From Paramacrobiotus richtersi (taxonomy: Eukaryota > Tardigrada > Eutardigrada > Parachela > Macrobiotidae), in contig JAQGAU010000356.1 of the NCBI GenBank assembly GCA_034698045.1, positions 1 to 30,164 of the forward strand: 30,164 nt of DNA. The letters are read 5' to 3'. The position numbers and the translations under genes were made by a program. Shown here piece by piece: positions 1 to 10,558 of this stretch. The notes beneath the pieces were generated by a model, which had not been told where the DNA came from, ran no database searches, and saw nothing but the letters and a program-made list of their open reading frames with translations. The stretch's first letter is position 1, and each line of letters begins with the position of its first letter.

Positions 1-43
1 TCTTGGTCGGTTTTCTTGGTATCGCGCTGTACCATATACCGTT

Positions 44-68
44 CGATAGAGAATTTTATTCTCTATCG
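44..68. repeat. Perfect 11-bp stem palindrome
   Basis: CGATAGAGAAT at 44-54 is followed by a TTT loop and its exact reverse complement at 58-68. No promoter or gene can be tied to it. It may be a cruciform-forming site or the centre of a small decayed inverted-repeat element. Confidence 0.6.
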
Positions 69-256
69 GATTAGTGGCAATGTAATGCCCAACCAATCAG
101 AAATGCGAACGAGAGCGAAGCCGAAAGCGTAAGAGGTGTGCTTCCAAGCGGAACCGGTCGGGTTTCGGGCCGAACCGGTCATATGCTTGCTGAAAATGCT
201 ATCGGCTCCATTGGCGTAACTAGGTTTGGGCAAAGCTATTTGTCGGTTACGCAAAA

Positions 257-347
257 CTGCCCGGCTTCAGCCGACTATTTACCGGCCTCCAAGACGAAGG
301 AATGTCCTGGTGAAGCTGACTATTTACTCGGTACCGTATGCAAGTCA
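257..347 (+). repeat. Two-unit tandem module with ACTATTTAC
   Basis: Two neighbouring stretches, about 257-301 and 302-347, align with each other. Each has a TGCCCGG- or TGTCCTGG-like start, then ...GC-GACTATTTAC, then a GG-T-CC tail. In the forward frame they read as similar peptides, CPASADYLP and CPGEADYLL. The same ACTATTTAC word in a CCGG-rich setting recurs near 6573 and 6664, so this looks like part of a dispersed repeat family. Confidence 0.4.
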
Positions 348-1554
348 GGTGGGAACTGCTCACTGTGCGCTAAGCAAAAGTGTAAAGATGGCCTTTAGAG
401 TTTAGATCAGTCATGCAGGAACTTAGACAAACATTTTTGGTCAAGGATATGCGCAGCCAGTTAGGCAGCAAAATTAATTACTCTACTTTATTTGTGTGTA
501 AGAATTTCCGTTTTTATTTCTTGGTTATTTTTTATTTATTTATATTATAATTTTGTCGTATTGTGTTCCTTTATAATGTAGTTGTACTTGGTTTTGGTTG
601 TACTTGTTTATATGACTACACTGTGGTTGTACTAGCTCACCGATACCTCACTGTAAAGTACTGTATGCAGTACCAAGTCTTGTGCTCCCCGACCCCTACC
701 GATTTCGTGAATGGGTCGGGCGCTTTATGCAGACGCGTCCTCGGGCTACATGGCAACAACGAAAACGCTAATAAGGGGCAGCCTTCAGCGCTAAACGGAG
801 CACAAGGAGCATTTCACTGCTATACTATTGACTTACTACTGCACTGAATATTGTAAAGCCCGAAACCCGAACTTGAAAAGAATTTCGTATGCTAAGAAAG
901 TGCTAGGAGTATACGTGTACTTCGAAGAGAGGATCATTACAAAGAAAAATTAACTATTGTTTTCTTCGAAAGTTCAGAACGGATCTTCTTCAACCAAGCT
1001 TCCCTAGATGACGTTTCCACGACATGTGGATCAAGCGAAATGCCAAATAACTGTAAAAATTTGTTACGTGTCTGAATGTAGAACTGCCGAAGTAAAGCTT
1101 AAGTTAATCATAGGTAAGTTTAGTAATTAGAATTATATTATGAGGATTAAGCAGAGAACGGCATAACTGTATAAATGGCACGGAGACACCTAAACGTAAG
1201 GATTCACGTGAGAATAAGACTGATTAAAAACCGTTTTTTTTGTGCGCTTTCATGAAACATAATACGGTAAAGTTCTTTGTGGATGACTACACAACATGTG
1301 ATCACGATCGCGAAAGCAAGTTGCACGTGCAGCATCCGTCTGTTCAGCAGTTCATGGACAAAAAAAGTTTGATATGTCGCAAAGTCCGGGTAATTTGAAA
1401 AATGTTCTTGTGTTCAATTATAAATAATTTGTAAACTGCCTGAAACGTTCAATACAAATGCACATCTAGATAATAATCTTTATGACATCCTTATCTCGGT
1501 AGTGTACTGTATATCTGGTAAGGGTCATTGATGGTGTTCATATGTTTCTTCCTC

Positions 1555-1910
1555 TTTATTGGGCAAAAGCCACCGACACAAATAACAAGTGCACAGGCAC
1601 ATAGAGGGATACTACAAGGTAAAATGTCAAATGTCGAAAAAACAACCAGCATCACCACCACGATTAGTGCGAAAAACAGACGGCAAAGTGCCCAGAACAG
1701 CGGCAGCGTTGCCTTTAATAACAGCTAAGCTAAAACGACTTTTAATAAAAGAGGTCGAGCGAGGTTCCCCTGTCAATCTGCGGATCTTCCTTCCCATAAA
1801 CTGAATTAAGTCGACGAAGGCCGCACCAAAAGTTCCAAGGGTCTTGACATCTCGTTCATATGTTATTGTAATATAAACGTGAATACCGTGGTAGACCATC
1901 CATTGCACCA
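1555..1910 (-). mobile_element. 5'-truncated LINE tail, copy 1
   Basis: An open frame on the minus strand (1908 to 1627) encodes the C-terminal end of a non-LTR retrotransposon polyprotein. Its residues KTLGTFGAA..., RKIRRLTGEPRSTSFIK and FSLAVIKGNAAAVLGTLP match, segment for segment, the C-terminal part of the longer copy at 15082-15294 (ETMGSCGLRATAF..., RISVEIQRGNGICVMGTV). The family places this region after the reverse transcriptase, zinc knuckle and endonuclease-like domains, none of which is present here, so the copy is 5'-truncated as is usual for LINEs. An AATAAA on the minus strand lies at 1560-1555, about 67 nt past the stop, and is the likely 3' processing signal. The family name is uncertain. 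Confidence 0.6.
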
Positions 1911-2304
1911 GCCTATGATTATCTCTATACTACGGGAAGTTTCTGCCTGTTGTCATAAGTATCGGTGAAACCACAACACCCGCGCACCTGCAAACGCTGC
2001 ACTAGCCTCCGTTCTGATTTATGATAGCCAAAACATTTATTCACAATGCCCAGAAACCCGTTTGTACGCGCAACGTCCGGTTGTTGCGCAGAAGTCACGA
2101 AAGTTTAAACACATTGTCTTCTCAAATAACTCAGCGTGTCCTCCAAACTTGACATTTTCATGATATATGCAAACGATGACCGTTCTGAACCCATTTCAGA
2201 CCAAAGGCATATTTTCGAACTTGCAAAATAAATTTTTAACTTTTTAAAATTCATTTTATACTTTTAGAAACATACTTCCGGAAACTTTACCTTAGAAACA
2301 TATA

Positions 2305-2347
<43 letters not shown>

Positions 2348-3248
2348 ATTCGTTTAACGTCCACAGATACTCGGGTAGATGCCCCTTATTGAAATCTACA
2401 GACAACCAAATTATTACCAAAATTAATACAAGAACACAACAACAAGAAATCGTCTACACTTGCAAAACGTAAATATAAGCTTAACAACAAAACTATTGAA
2501 GAGAAGGCAGGTAGTCAGCACAGATGTGGTCTTTAATCCATATCAACTCACTCCAGTTCACATGATCCAGGGCTGTTTCAAAACAGGATACCGATGCATA
2601 TGCCGCTTCTTCAAATTCCAACTCACTCCAGAGGTCCGCTACTCGCCCACGCTAATACAACATACATACACAGAAACTACATTTCTGCGTCTCCGATTCT
2701 TTTTTCTTTAAATTAAATTTTACCTGTTACACTTATCAGACAACTTTTAGGCCTACAAGGATCAGTACATGAAGCAGAATTTTACCTGGGTACTAGTTTG
2801 TGAAATAACTTGAAGGAGATTTCCAAAATGGATTTAAAAATCTTGGAAAGATGGATAGAAGATAGCGAGATTTATGCACTGACCTTTACCGTTAACATTG
2901 GTAATACCTTACACTGTTCTTCTAGTCACCTTTGTGTTATAAAAGAAAATAATACAAACTTTTGAGCTTATTAGTAAGCGGTTTTCTGGAGCGAGTACAT
3001 AGTAAGACATTTTTACTGGGCTTTTACTTCTTTGACATTTTAATGTTATTAATTCTAATTAGGTGTTTATTTGAAAAATGACCATGCACAAGGAACTGCA
3101 TCTCCCGCTCATGCAAATTTATGCAGGCCCGCTTATTTTGACTTCGACCACATTTTTCAGATAACCCTTTTACACCACACACGAAAATACGTTCACTTTA
3201 ACAATATTTTGATGAGTGGAGTTCGACGTATGTATTATGTGATACTTA
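1911..3248. other. AT-rich stretch without a gene
   Basis: I see no supported coding region. Short open frames at 2460-2711 and 3071-3334 have unremarkable composition and no splice context. The only clear structure is the TTAG microsatellite near 2306. Confidence 0.5.
2306..2346 (+). repeat. TTAG tetranucleotide microsatellite
   Basis: Nine full TTAG units plus partial ends, uninterrupted. The pure array implies recent slippage. Insect-type telomere DNA is TTAGG, so this 4-nt unit is not that telomere repeat. The flank reading TTTATTCGTTTAACGTCC might be the tail of an old retroelement, but I cannot show it. Confidence 0.85.
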
Positions 3249-3380
3249 TCACCTGCTGTTTATGCAGCTTAAATTATTACAACAGAAAGAGTCAGTTAGC
3301 AACCATGAGCGCTAGCTGCCAAGTAAGTACGTGAAGGAAATGAAATTAAAAAGATGCGTGCAGTTTTTCTAAAAGCTACT

Positions 3381-3488
3381 GCGAGCCTGCAAACGCGAAA
3401 CATTGGAATTCCGAAAATGAAAAATGCGCGAGCCTGTAAACGATCGAGAAACATTGCAAATCTTGGAATTCCGAAAAATTAATGAAAA
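3381..3488 (+). repeat. Nested tandem pair of 47 and 61 bp
   Basis: The first unit, 3381-3427, starts GCGAGCCTGCAAACG and runs through GAAACATTGGAATTCCGAAAATG. The second, 3428-3488, repeats the same order with an extra insert of about 14 nt (ATTGCAAATCTTGG in place of ATTGG). The pair recurs at 4870-4977 within the larger duplication, so it predates that event. Confidence 0.8.
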
Positions 3489-3991
3489 ATCCTGCACGCT
3501 AGCGCAGTCACGCTTATATATTTTTACTCATATTTCTATGTTAGCTCTGCACACTCGCAGTTTCATGCAAAACACTGCCTGGGCGGACCATCGGTTCCAC
3601 TCGGTTTTTTCCCCTTAATTGCCGCTTTACTGGTAAATTCGCATACTTGTAGACTCACGCTGCCGTGTCTATGGAACAGGTTACTTTCTTGCATTTTTTC
3701 AAAATGTTCACCTCTTTAGTAAGCGCTTGTTACTACCTATCGACGATAGATGGTTACAATCAACTGCAGTCAACTAACAATTGTAACATTCGTCCGTTTG
3801 ACGGAACAAAGGCAGTGTTTACAAAACGACTGTCTTGACTTCAGTATTGAACGTTTGATCTAAATTGTTACAAAACAAAGGGCATATTAAGAACTCATTA
3901 TTTAGTTCGGTACCAAACGTTTGGCCTAAAGATAATAAAATGAAAAGCTTGATAACAGCAAGGACGGGTTGTTTTCCTTCGGCATATATAT

Positions 3992-4034
3992 ATACAAGAA
4001 ACACCTTCGGCTGCCGCCTCAGGGTTTCTTGAGA
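3992..4034 (+). repeat. Hairpin-forming 43-mer, copy 1
   Basis: The sequence begins ATACAAGAAACACC and ends CAGGGTTTCTTGAGA. Outer arms CAAGAAAC and GTTTCTTG pair exactly, CC/GG extends the stem past a bulge, and the centre is the palindrome CGGCTGCCG. The identical 43 bases occur at 5481-5523 and 15987-16029, and a diverged reverse copy lies at 12219-12260. Forward translation gives the peptide IQETPSAAASGFLE. Confidence 0.8.
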
Positions 4035-4737
4035 TCAGTGTTCAGAAATCAGAATTCTGAATCAGAATTAATTTAAAAAGATATACGTCATCAAAACAAA
4101 TGTTCGGTCTCATCCGTCATTGCGAGCTCTTGCTTAATTATACAATGCGTTGGTTAAACAATGGGCACTTTTAACCGAATGACCTTGGCTGTTTATTTCG
4201 TCAGTTCCGCTCGATTTCTATAGTCAATCCAAGTTATTTTTTGGGGGGTTTCATTGATTGTTGGTGAACTTAATCAAAAAGCGTTTCTGGATATTTTTAA
4301 CGCTTTACTGTGACCGGCAAAATCGTCCGGACGGAAAAGCCATCACGAGGAGAAAACGCCGTCCGGCGTAAGCTTTGCCCACTCCCGGTTTAAAACGGTC
4401 AATTGCTGCGAATGGTTGTGGCGTCCTGATGGCGCCATTTGATTCCTTTTTCGGACATGTTAACGTTAGGACTCCGCTTCTGCTCCTCCTCACTTTTGCT
4501 TCCGTTTGCACCAAGTTTAACAAACATCCCGGCCCTATTACCAAGCTCAGTCCTTGGGCCTTGCAGAATCTAAGTTAGGAGCAGTCAGCATCGCAGGCCC
4601 TCGGAGAGTTCGCCAGCTGCACTTCTATGCATGTGACCGCATTCAGAGGAAATTTGCAGTTTGCAAGTTTATACGGTGACCATTCGCTAGCAACTTCTGT
4701 AGTTTGATAAACTTGAGGATCATGCTTCAGAATATCC

Positions 4738-6226
4738 TCACCTGCTGTTTATGCAGCTTAAATTATTACAACAGAAAGAGTCAGTTAGCAACCATGAGCG
4801 CTAGCTGCCAAGTAAGTACGTGAAGGAAATGAAATTAAAAAGATGCGTGCAGTTTTTCTAAAAGCTACTGCGAGCCTGCAAACGCGAAACATTGGAATTC
4901 CGAAAATGAAAAATGCGCGAGCCTGTAAACGATCGAGAAACATTGCAAATCTTGGAATTCCGAAAAATTAATGAAAAATCCTGCACGCTAGCGCAGTCAC
5001 GCTTATATATTTTTACTCATATTTCTATGTTAGCTCTGCACACTCGCAGTTTCATGCAAAACACTGCCTGGGCGGACCATCGGTTCCACTCGGTTTTTTC
5101 CCCTTAATTGCCGCTTTACTGGTAAATTCGCATACTTGTAGACTCACGCTGCCGTGTCTATGGAACAGGTTACTTTCTTGCATTTTTTCAAAATGTTCAC
5201 CTCTTTAGTAAGCGCTTGTTACTACCTATCGACGATAGATGGTTACAATCAACTGCAGTCAACTAACAATTGTAACATTCGTCCGTTTGACGGAACAAAG
5301 GCAGTGTTTACAAAACGACTGTCTTGACTTCAGTATTGAACGTTTGATCTAAATTGTTACAAAACAAAGGGCATATTAAGAACTCATTATTTAGTTCGGT
5401 ACCAAACGTTTGGCCTAAAGATAATAAAATGAAAAGCTTGATAACAGCAAGGACGGGTTGTTTTCCTTCGGCATATATATATACAAGAAACACCTTCGGC
5501 TGCCGCCTCAGGGTTTCTTGAGATCAGTGTTCAGAAATCAGAATTCTGAATCAGAATTAATTTAAAAAGATATACGTCATCAAAACAAATGTTCGGTCTC
5601 ATCCGTCATTGCGAGCTCTTGCTTAATTATACAATGCGTTGGTTAAACAATGGGCACTTTTAACCGAATGACCTTGGCTGTTTATTTCGTCAGTTCCGCT
5701 CGATTTCTATAGTCAATCCAAGTTATTTTTTGGGGGGTTTCATTGATTGTTGGTGAACTTAATCAAAAAGCGTTTCTGGATATTTTTAACGCTTTACTGT
5801 GACCGGCAAAATCGTCCGGACGGAAAAGCCATCACGAGGAGAAAACGCCGTCCGGCGTAAGCTTTGCCCACTCCCGGTTTAAAACGGTCAATTGCTGCGA
5901 ATGGTTGTGGCGTCCTGATGGCGCCATTTGATTCCTTTTTCGGACATGTTAACGTTAGGACTCCGCTTCTGCTCCTCCTCACTTTTGCTTCCGTTTGCAC
6001 CAAGTTTAACAAACATCCCGGCCCTATTACCAAGCTCAGTCCTTGGGCCTTGCAGAATCTAAGTTAGGAGCAGTCAGCATCGCAGGCCCTCGGAGAGTTC
6101 GCCAGCTGCACTTCTATGCATGTGACCGCATTCAGAGGAAATTTGCAGTTTGCAAGTTTATACGGTGACCATTCGCTAGCAACTTCTGTAGTTTGATAAA
6201 CTTGAGGATCATGCTTCAGAATATCC
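4738..6226 (+). repeat. 1,489-bp tandem duplication, copy B
   Basis: Head-to-tail copy of 3249-4737 at a constant offset of 1,489. It ends where ...ATATCC continues into GCACAATG instead of TCACCTGC. The lack of visible divergence means either a very recent duplication or an assembly artefact. No target-site duplication or terminal inverted repeats mark it as a transposon insertion. The short shared CAC at the breakpoints would fit microhomology-mediated duplication. Confidence 0.95.
5481..5523 (+). repeat. Hairpin-forming 43-mer, copy 2
   Basis: Identical to copy 1 because it lies in the second tandem unit, 1,489 bp further on. It is therefore not independent evidence that the motif is conserved. 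Confidence 0.8.
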
Positions 6227-6230
6227 GCAC

Positions 6231-6395
6231 AATGTTTCTTAAACCTGGCGCAAAAGGAACAGAAGGAAGAAAAAGTGAGGTGGAGCAGAAGCGGAGTCCT
6301 AACGTTAACCTTAACATGTCCGAAGAAGAAATTGCAAATGGCGCAATTAGGGCGCCATAACCATTCGTAGAAATTGACCGTTTCAAATCGGCACC
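6231..6395 (-). repeat. Diverged inverted copy of part of the 1,489-bp unit
   Basis: Read in reverse complement, this block aligns with about 5877-6016 and with its tandem counterpart 4388-4527. Shared runs include AGCAGAAGCGGAGTCCTAAC, AACATGTCCGAA and AATTGACCGTTT. Small insertions separate the aligned segments. It begins four bases after the tandem array ends, so the array edge and the inverted block almost touch. In one frame the two share NGAIR-P-PF--IDRF, with a stop in this copy. That suggests an old coding ancestor I do not recognise. Confidence 0.8.
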
Positions 6396-6904
6396 ACGGA
6401 AGTAGGTTTCTGAGGCTCCGCGTGCTTTGCTCTGAAGGTCATTCGCCCATTTATTCCAAGCTAGATGAAGTGAGCAGTTTTGACAGAACAGTGGTCCGGA
6501 ACCCAGTAAATAATCGCCTTCGCCGGACGTTTTGCACCGGACACTTTTTCGTGTAAAATCGTATCCCGAATCCTAACTATTTACCGGGATGTGAAAAAAT
6601 TGTCCGGGGCTAGGATGAAGCTAATCATTTATGGTTCTGCGGCAAAAGTGCCAGGTTGAAACCCACTATTTACTTTGCTCAAGCAAAAATGTGCGCATGA
6701 CATTCAATTTGATTTCCCTGGAGCACACGTACTCAGTGTGAAAATAATTTTTGGGAGAGGTTGTTTGGTGCTTCGTGTTGTTCACATGGAAAATACCAGA
6801 ACATGGGCATCCTACAGGATTAAAGGTTTTATTTAGGGCTAGACTACGGTCAAACCGAAGATTTTGCGCGAAAGTGTGCCACCGCACACTTCTTCTAAAC
6901 AAAT
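6396..6904. other. Patchwork of CCGG-rich repeat fragments
   Basis: No gene supported. The stretch contains ACTATTTAC words near 6573 and 6664, AGTAAATAATCG near 6502, and TGTCCGG words. These resemble the module at 257-347 and the segment near 7110. I read it as eroded copies of the family that also supplies parts of the 1,489-bp unit. The open frame at 6666-6902 on the minus strand is unrecognised. Confidence 0.4.
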
Positions 6905-7190
6905 TCTAGTTTGATATGCCATTACGAACGCTTGCTTCGCAACACGTTTTGAGCACTTTTATCTGAATTCGAAGATCCTTCGCTATTTATTTCGCCATTT
7001 CCGGTCGGTCAGTTCCTAGAGCTACAGCCTTGGTCGTTAACTGATCTAACTAAGGAACTGTTTCCTTTGGTAATTTTCTGGATGATTTGGCGACGTGACA
7101 CGTTTTATTGTCGGAGCTGAATAAATAATCGGCTCCATCCAAAGGCTTGACCCGGCAATTTTTGCCGTAAAAACCAATTACTGTATTTAG
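6905..7190 (+). repeat. Diverged direct copy of part of the 1,489-bp unit
   Basis: Segments align in order with about 4105-4330. ATGCCATTACGAACGCTTGCTT matches CCGTCATTGCGAGCTCTTGCTT in register, followed by GAGCACTTTTA, then TATTTATTTCG-CA-TTCC, then a GACCCGGCAATTTTTGCC / GACCGGCAAAATCG-like end. Identity is modest with many indels. This shows the 1,489-bp unit contains an older interspersed repeat. Confidence 0.5.
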
Positions 7191-8212
7191 AGGGCTCCGG
7201 CAAGAATTGTTCGGGTGACCTTGTAGTTGATATCTTTGTGCACGCGGATCACGGAATTTTAAGTGGGAGATATTCATTCAGGATGGTATTACCGCCCTCC
7301 GAACCGTTGTACGGTGACTTGTACCTGTTGCAGGTGAAGGTGTCCGTCGGGCAGTTTTTTCCGTTAGCGCCGGATTTTGCAGTTCACCCATCCCATTTTA
7401 ACAATGTTTCTTATTTTCTAAATTTTTTTATGGGATACGGGCAATGAGAAAATTATTGCTTGTACTGTTTACTACAAAATATTACATGTACTGTTGGGCA
7501 TCGCTGTATAAAGAATTCCTCAAAAACTGTTCTCTCCAAGAGCTAAAACCTGGACCAGCTTAGGTGACGCTTCTCACCTCTGAGTTCAGATACTTATGGC
7601 TTTGCACACAGATTTGTTGCTTCTTTTTCGAACCGGCGCTGTACTGCTTCCATAATCGTAATTATGCTCACTATATTTGATCACAGGCTATGATTCATAG
7701 CAACCTCTAACAATATGTTTTCGGTATTAATTATTTGGTTGTATTGTGTATCGTATGTGAAGCTTGGCACAAAAATCAATTTTTTCGTGCCCTGCAGTGC
7801 CCGTGGGTTTCTTTCGAAATCAAACGTCATGTGTCCCCGTTTTGAGCAATGCTCTATCCGATCGTATAATTTATTTGAGCGGAGATTGTTCGGTTTGGAA
7901 GATTTTGTTATCCCGGGACGGAGTTCCGTAATAGGAACTAGTACTAGATATATATATATTGCACCTGACCTGACGCACGACACAAAAAATACAAAAAAAG
8001 ACGCTTGTGTTTGCACGAGGAACCGGTAAGTTAAAAACTTTAAACTTTGCTTTCTGTCTTGGAAATTGGTTACACAAATGTCGAAAAGACTGCACGAAAG
8101 AGTTCTGTTTATGATTTTGCTGAATATTTTCGTCTCAAATGGGTTCGAAAAATGGACAAAATCACAGTTTTTAACACGTCATTGAAGGCGCGTTCCGAAA
8201 AAGAACAGCATG
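7191..8212. other. Stretch with two overlapping unrecognised open frames
   Basis: Frames at 7715-8029 (plus, 104 residues) and 7681-8016 (minus, 111 residues) lie on opposite strands of the same DNA, so at most one is real. Neither shows a family motif or signal peptide. Just downstream, the frame at 8047-8280 runs into the fold-back repeat. A TATATATATAT run lies near 7950. I do not call a gene. Confidence 0.35.
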
Positions 8213-8904
8213 TTAAGGCGACTGACTGGTATTTTGAGTACCGTATGCTTGAGATTTTGTGTGTGCGCGGTCTGAATTGAGAAAAACCGAGGGATACGGG
8301 ATACGGGATACGGAGTTGCGTTTGGTAGCCAAAGGACCGATAAACTCGCCTGCGAAAACGATTTGTGCGCGCAACATACGGCTGGCGCTGCTCTACAATC
8401 CCTTAAAAAGTTTAAACATAAACTCATGTACCAAAATTTTCTTCATGAACCGATTCTCTTAAAAGTAGCACAACAAATGCAACATACATGAGTTAACGAT
8501 TGTGAACGAAAACCAGCTTTCCAAGATTTTTTTTTAAATTTAAAAATGATTTCCAAACAAATTTTATTTAAATTTCAATTTCATTTCATTTTAACATCTA
8601 AAAATGGTGTTGGAAAGCTGGTTTTGGTTCACGAATCGTCCTCATGTGTATCCTCATTTTTCGTGCATGTTTCAGAATAATTGGTTGATAATGACAATTT
8701 CGGTATACGAGTTTATGTTTAATTTTTTTTCCAATGGATTCCGCAACAGCCGGATGTTGTGGGCACAATTCGTTTTCACATCGATGTATATCGGTCCTTT
8801 GGCCACCAAAGGCAACTCTGTATCCCGTTATCCTTATTATTAAAGACCGCGTACACACAAAATATGAAGCATAAGGTACTCATACTACCAGTCAGTCGCC
8901 TTAA
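8213..8904. repeat. Long inverted repeat (fold-back), 692 bp
   Basis: The left arm (8213-8524) and the right arm (8610-8904) are reverse complements over their whole length, with scattered mismatches and small indels. The outer ends match as TTAAGGCGACTGACTGG. Middle runs such as CCAAAGGACCGAT and TTAAACATAAACTC match, and the inner ends match as AACCAGCTTTCCAA. The 85-bp loop is very AT-rich. The left arm carries a three-unit GGGATAC expansion at about 8292-8312 that the right arm lacks. Fold-back transposons and inverted duplications both produce this shape. I see no clear target-site duplication or coding capacity. A transcript would form a long hairpin RNA. Confidence 0.9.
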
Positions 8905-10508
8905 AGAGAAGCGAGACTACCGGTAAATGGTCATATTACGCCAAGCTTGTTCCAAAATAAAATGTATTATCGCACTTCAAATAGTGACAGATTGAAAATA
9001 TTGCATTATAAACTAAACACTTGATAATGAAAATGTACCAGCAAGCTTAAATGGATTATGTTGTTGTTAATTTAACAACGTTAAGTGTGATTCAAATAAA
9101 TTAAACAAAAGCTGATCCAGCATACTACAGATCTGTACAGTCCCGCTTGGCCAGCTTCGGTCAACTTGTTTCGGTCTCTCCCATCGCCCACCATGAAGTC
9201 ACACAGTTATTTTTTTTAACATATTCCGAACGGCCGTACGTCCTCCCATCTTTATTGGTACAAGATTGGCTGTATCAGGCGACTCGAATTTTTAATAAAT
9301 TTTAAATCGAATCACACCACCAACAAAAAACCTGCCCAAACCGTGCTTTTTTCTTCCACAAAACTAGTAAAACAATTTCTAAAAAATTGGAGAACGCATA
9401 TTTTTTCACAATTTTATGTTCGTTCGGAAGAACTTTCTTTCGTGTTCTAGCACGTAGCAAGAAATATTCACTTCGAGACGCTAACCGTCTGCCGTGGGCG
9501 GTGGCGCAAGCAACAGTGTTCAACTTGACTAGTGGTTGGTTTGACCTCTGTCACATGACCTTATGAGACTACACATGGCCCCCAAATTGCGGCAAGCCCA
9601 AAATTAATAGAAATTAAGTCCACAAGGTTTCTAATAACACCTGCATTTGTCCCTACGTATGATTAAAGCTCACGCGCACTGGATACGCACCATTACCTGG
9701 CTTGGTTGCAGGTCATGATCTAATCCCTTCGGTACACCTTTCATACATTACATTCTTTATTTAGGCATTTTCATCGAGGTCGTTAATAGTCACAAATATC
9801 TTTTCAAGAAGCACAGAAAATGCAGTTAGTCGGTTTTCTGCGATTTTAACGTGTAAACGTTGCGGATACCAGCACAGCGAAAAAGATACGTCTAGAAAGG
9901 TACGTACTGTAAAGATCAATACGCTCATACGGGGTATTAAAGCATTTACGGTTGTACAGTACTTTGATAAAAATTTACTTGTATGATAAAATTTTTAAAC
10001 TAATTAAAGGCTAATTTTAACGACTTTGGACTGCGTAGTTTCCCACCGAAGGAACGCCCACTTGTGGTATTTAAAACTCACTCAGTGCAGATACGTTCTT
10101 CATTTCTCTTCCGTTGAAAAGAGCATGCGAAGTTGCCCAGAAACCATATTTTTTGTAGTTTGTTTACAAAATTTGCAAAACGTATGTGCAGTCCATGACG
10201 TACAGTGCATGACAGGAGATTTAGCTTGTGCCCGTGCACTACGCTTTTGTAACATGATAAAACCATCGAAGTGCCAACAAACGCTCGAAAACAGTTGTTA
10301 ATCGTTTTCGTCGTTGTGGAGGGGTAGTGTATTCCAAAGACGAAAGTGTTTTCAGCATTCTGAACATATGGCATCAAAAAAGCGCTTTCCATGCATGTTT
10401 GAGTACACTTACAATACACATAATTATTCTGTAGTCACGTACACACCTGTGCACAGACATGCTTCGCACTTACGTGATGCGCGCTTACACTCACGTTTTT
10501 GTTAATGT
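8905..10508. other. AT-rich stretch without a gene
   Basis: I see no supported feature. The open frame at 9302-9523 on the minus strand, and the opposed frames around 10026-10419, overlap one another and have no recognisable motif. Composition is AT-rich, with poly-T and poly-A runs. Confidence 0.45.
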
Positions 10509-10558
10509 TACTGGAACACTTCGAACAGTTTGCAAATGCGATGTACTAGTACGTACGT
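10509..10558 (+). repeat. 50-bp direct repeat, left copy
   Basis: It matches 11649-11698 at 46 of 50 positions without gaps. The core reads ACACTTCGAAC-GTTTGCAAAT, then GTACTAGTACGTACGT. The flanks do not match outside this block, so it behaves as a discrete short repeat. Confidence 0.8.

Larger units (their letters stand above)
1..1554. other. Gene-poor start of window
   Basis: I see no convincing gene here. The open frames are short, lack neighbouring splice signals and resemble nothing I recognise. The stretch holds a perfect palindrome at 44-68, a two-unit module with the word ACTATTTAC at 257-347, and otherwise AT-rich unique-looking DNA. The frame at 138-398 is open mainly because it crosses the two-unit module, so I do not call it a gene. 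Confidence 0.5.
3249..4737 (+). repeat. 1,489-bp tandem duplication, copy A
   Basis: This unit is repeated immediately at 4738-6226. The start is set by comparing the left flank ...CTTA|TCACCTGC with the internal junction ...ATATCC|TCACCTGC. I found no mismatch wherever I compared the copies, and the translated open frames in all registers are identical. The unit holds a nested 47/61-bp tandem pair, a hairpin-forming 43-mer (3992-4034) and several small palindromes. Its open frames (for example 4305-4544 on the minus strand) match no protein I know. A part of it also exists in diverged inverted and direct forms downstream. Confidence 0.95.

Noticed and set aside
2306-2346. TTAG array as telomeric repeat
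   Set aside because: The unit is four bases, not TTAGG or TTAGGG, and the array is short and internal.
3424-6067. Open frames repeated in both tandem units as a duplicated gene pair
   Set aside because: Their identity only reflects the DNA duplication. None exceeds 80 residues or shows a known domain.
7681-8029. Opposed open frames of 111 and 104 residues
   Set aside because: They occupy the same DNA on opposite strands, with no motif, signal peptide or splice evidence to choose either.
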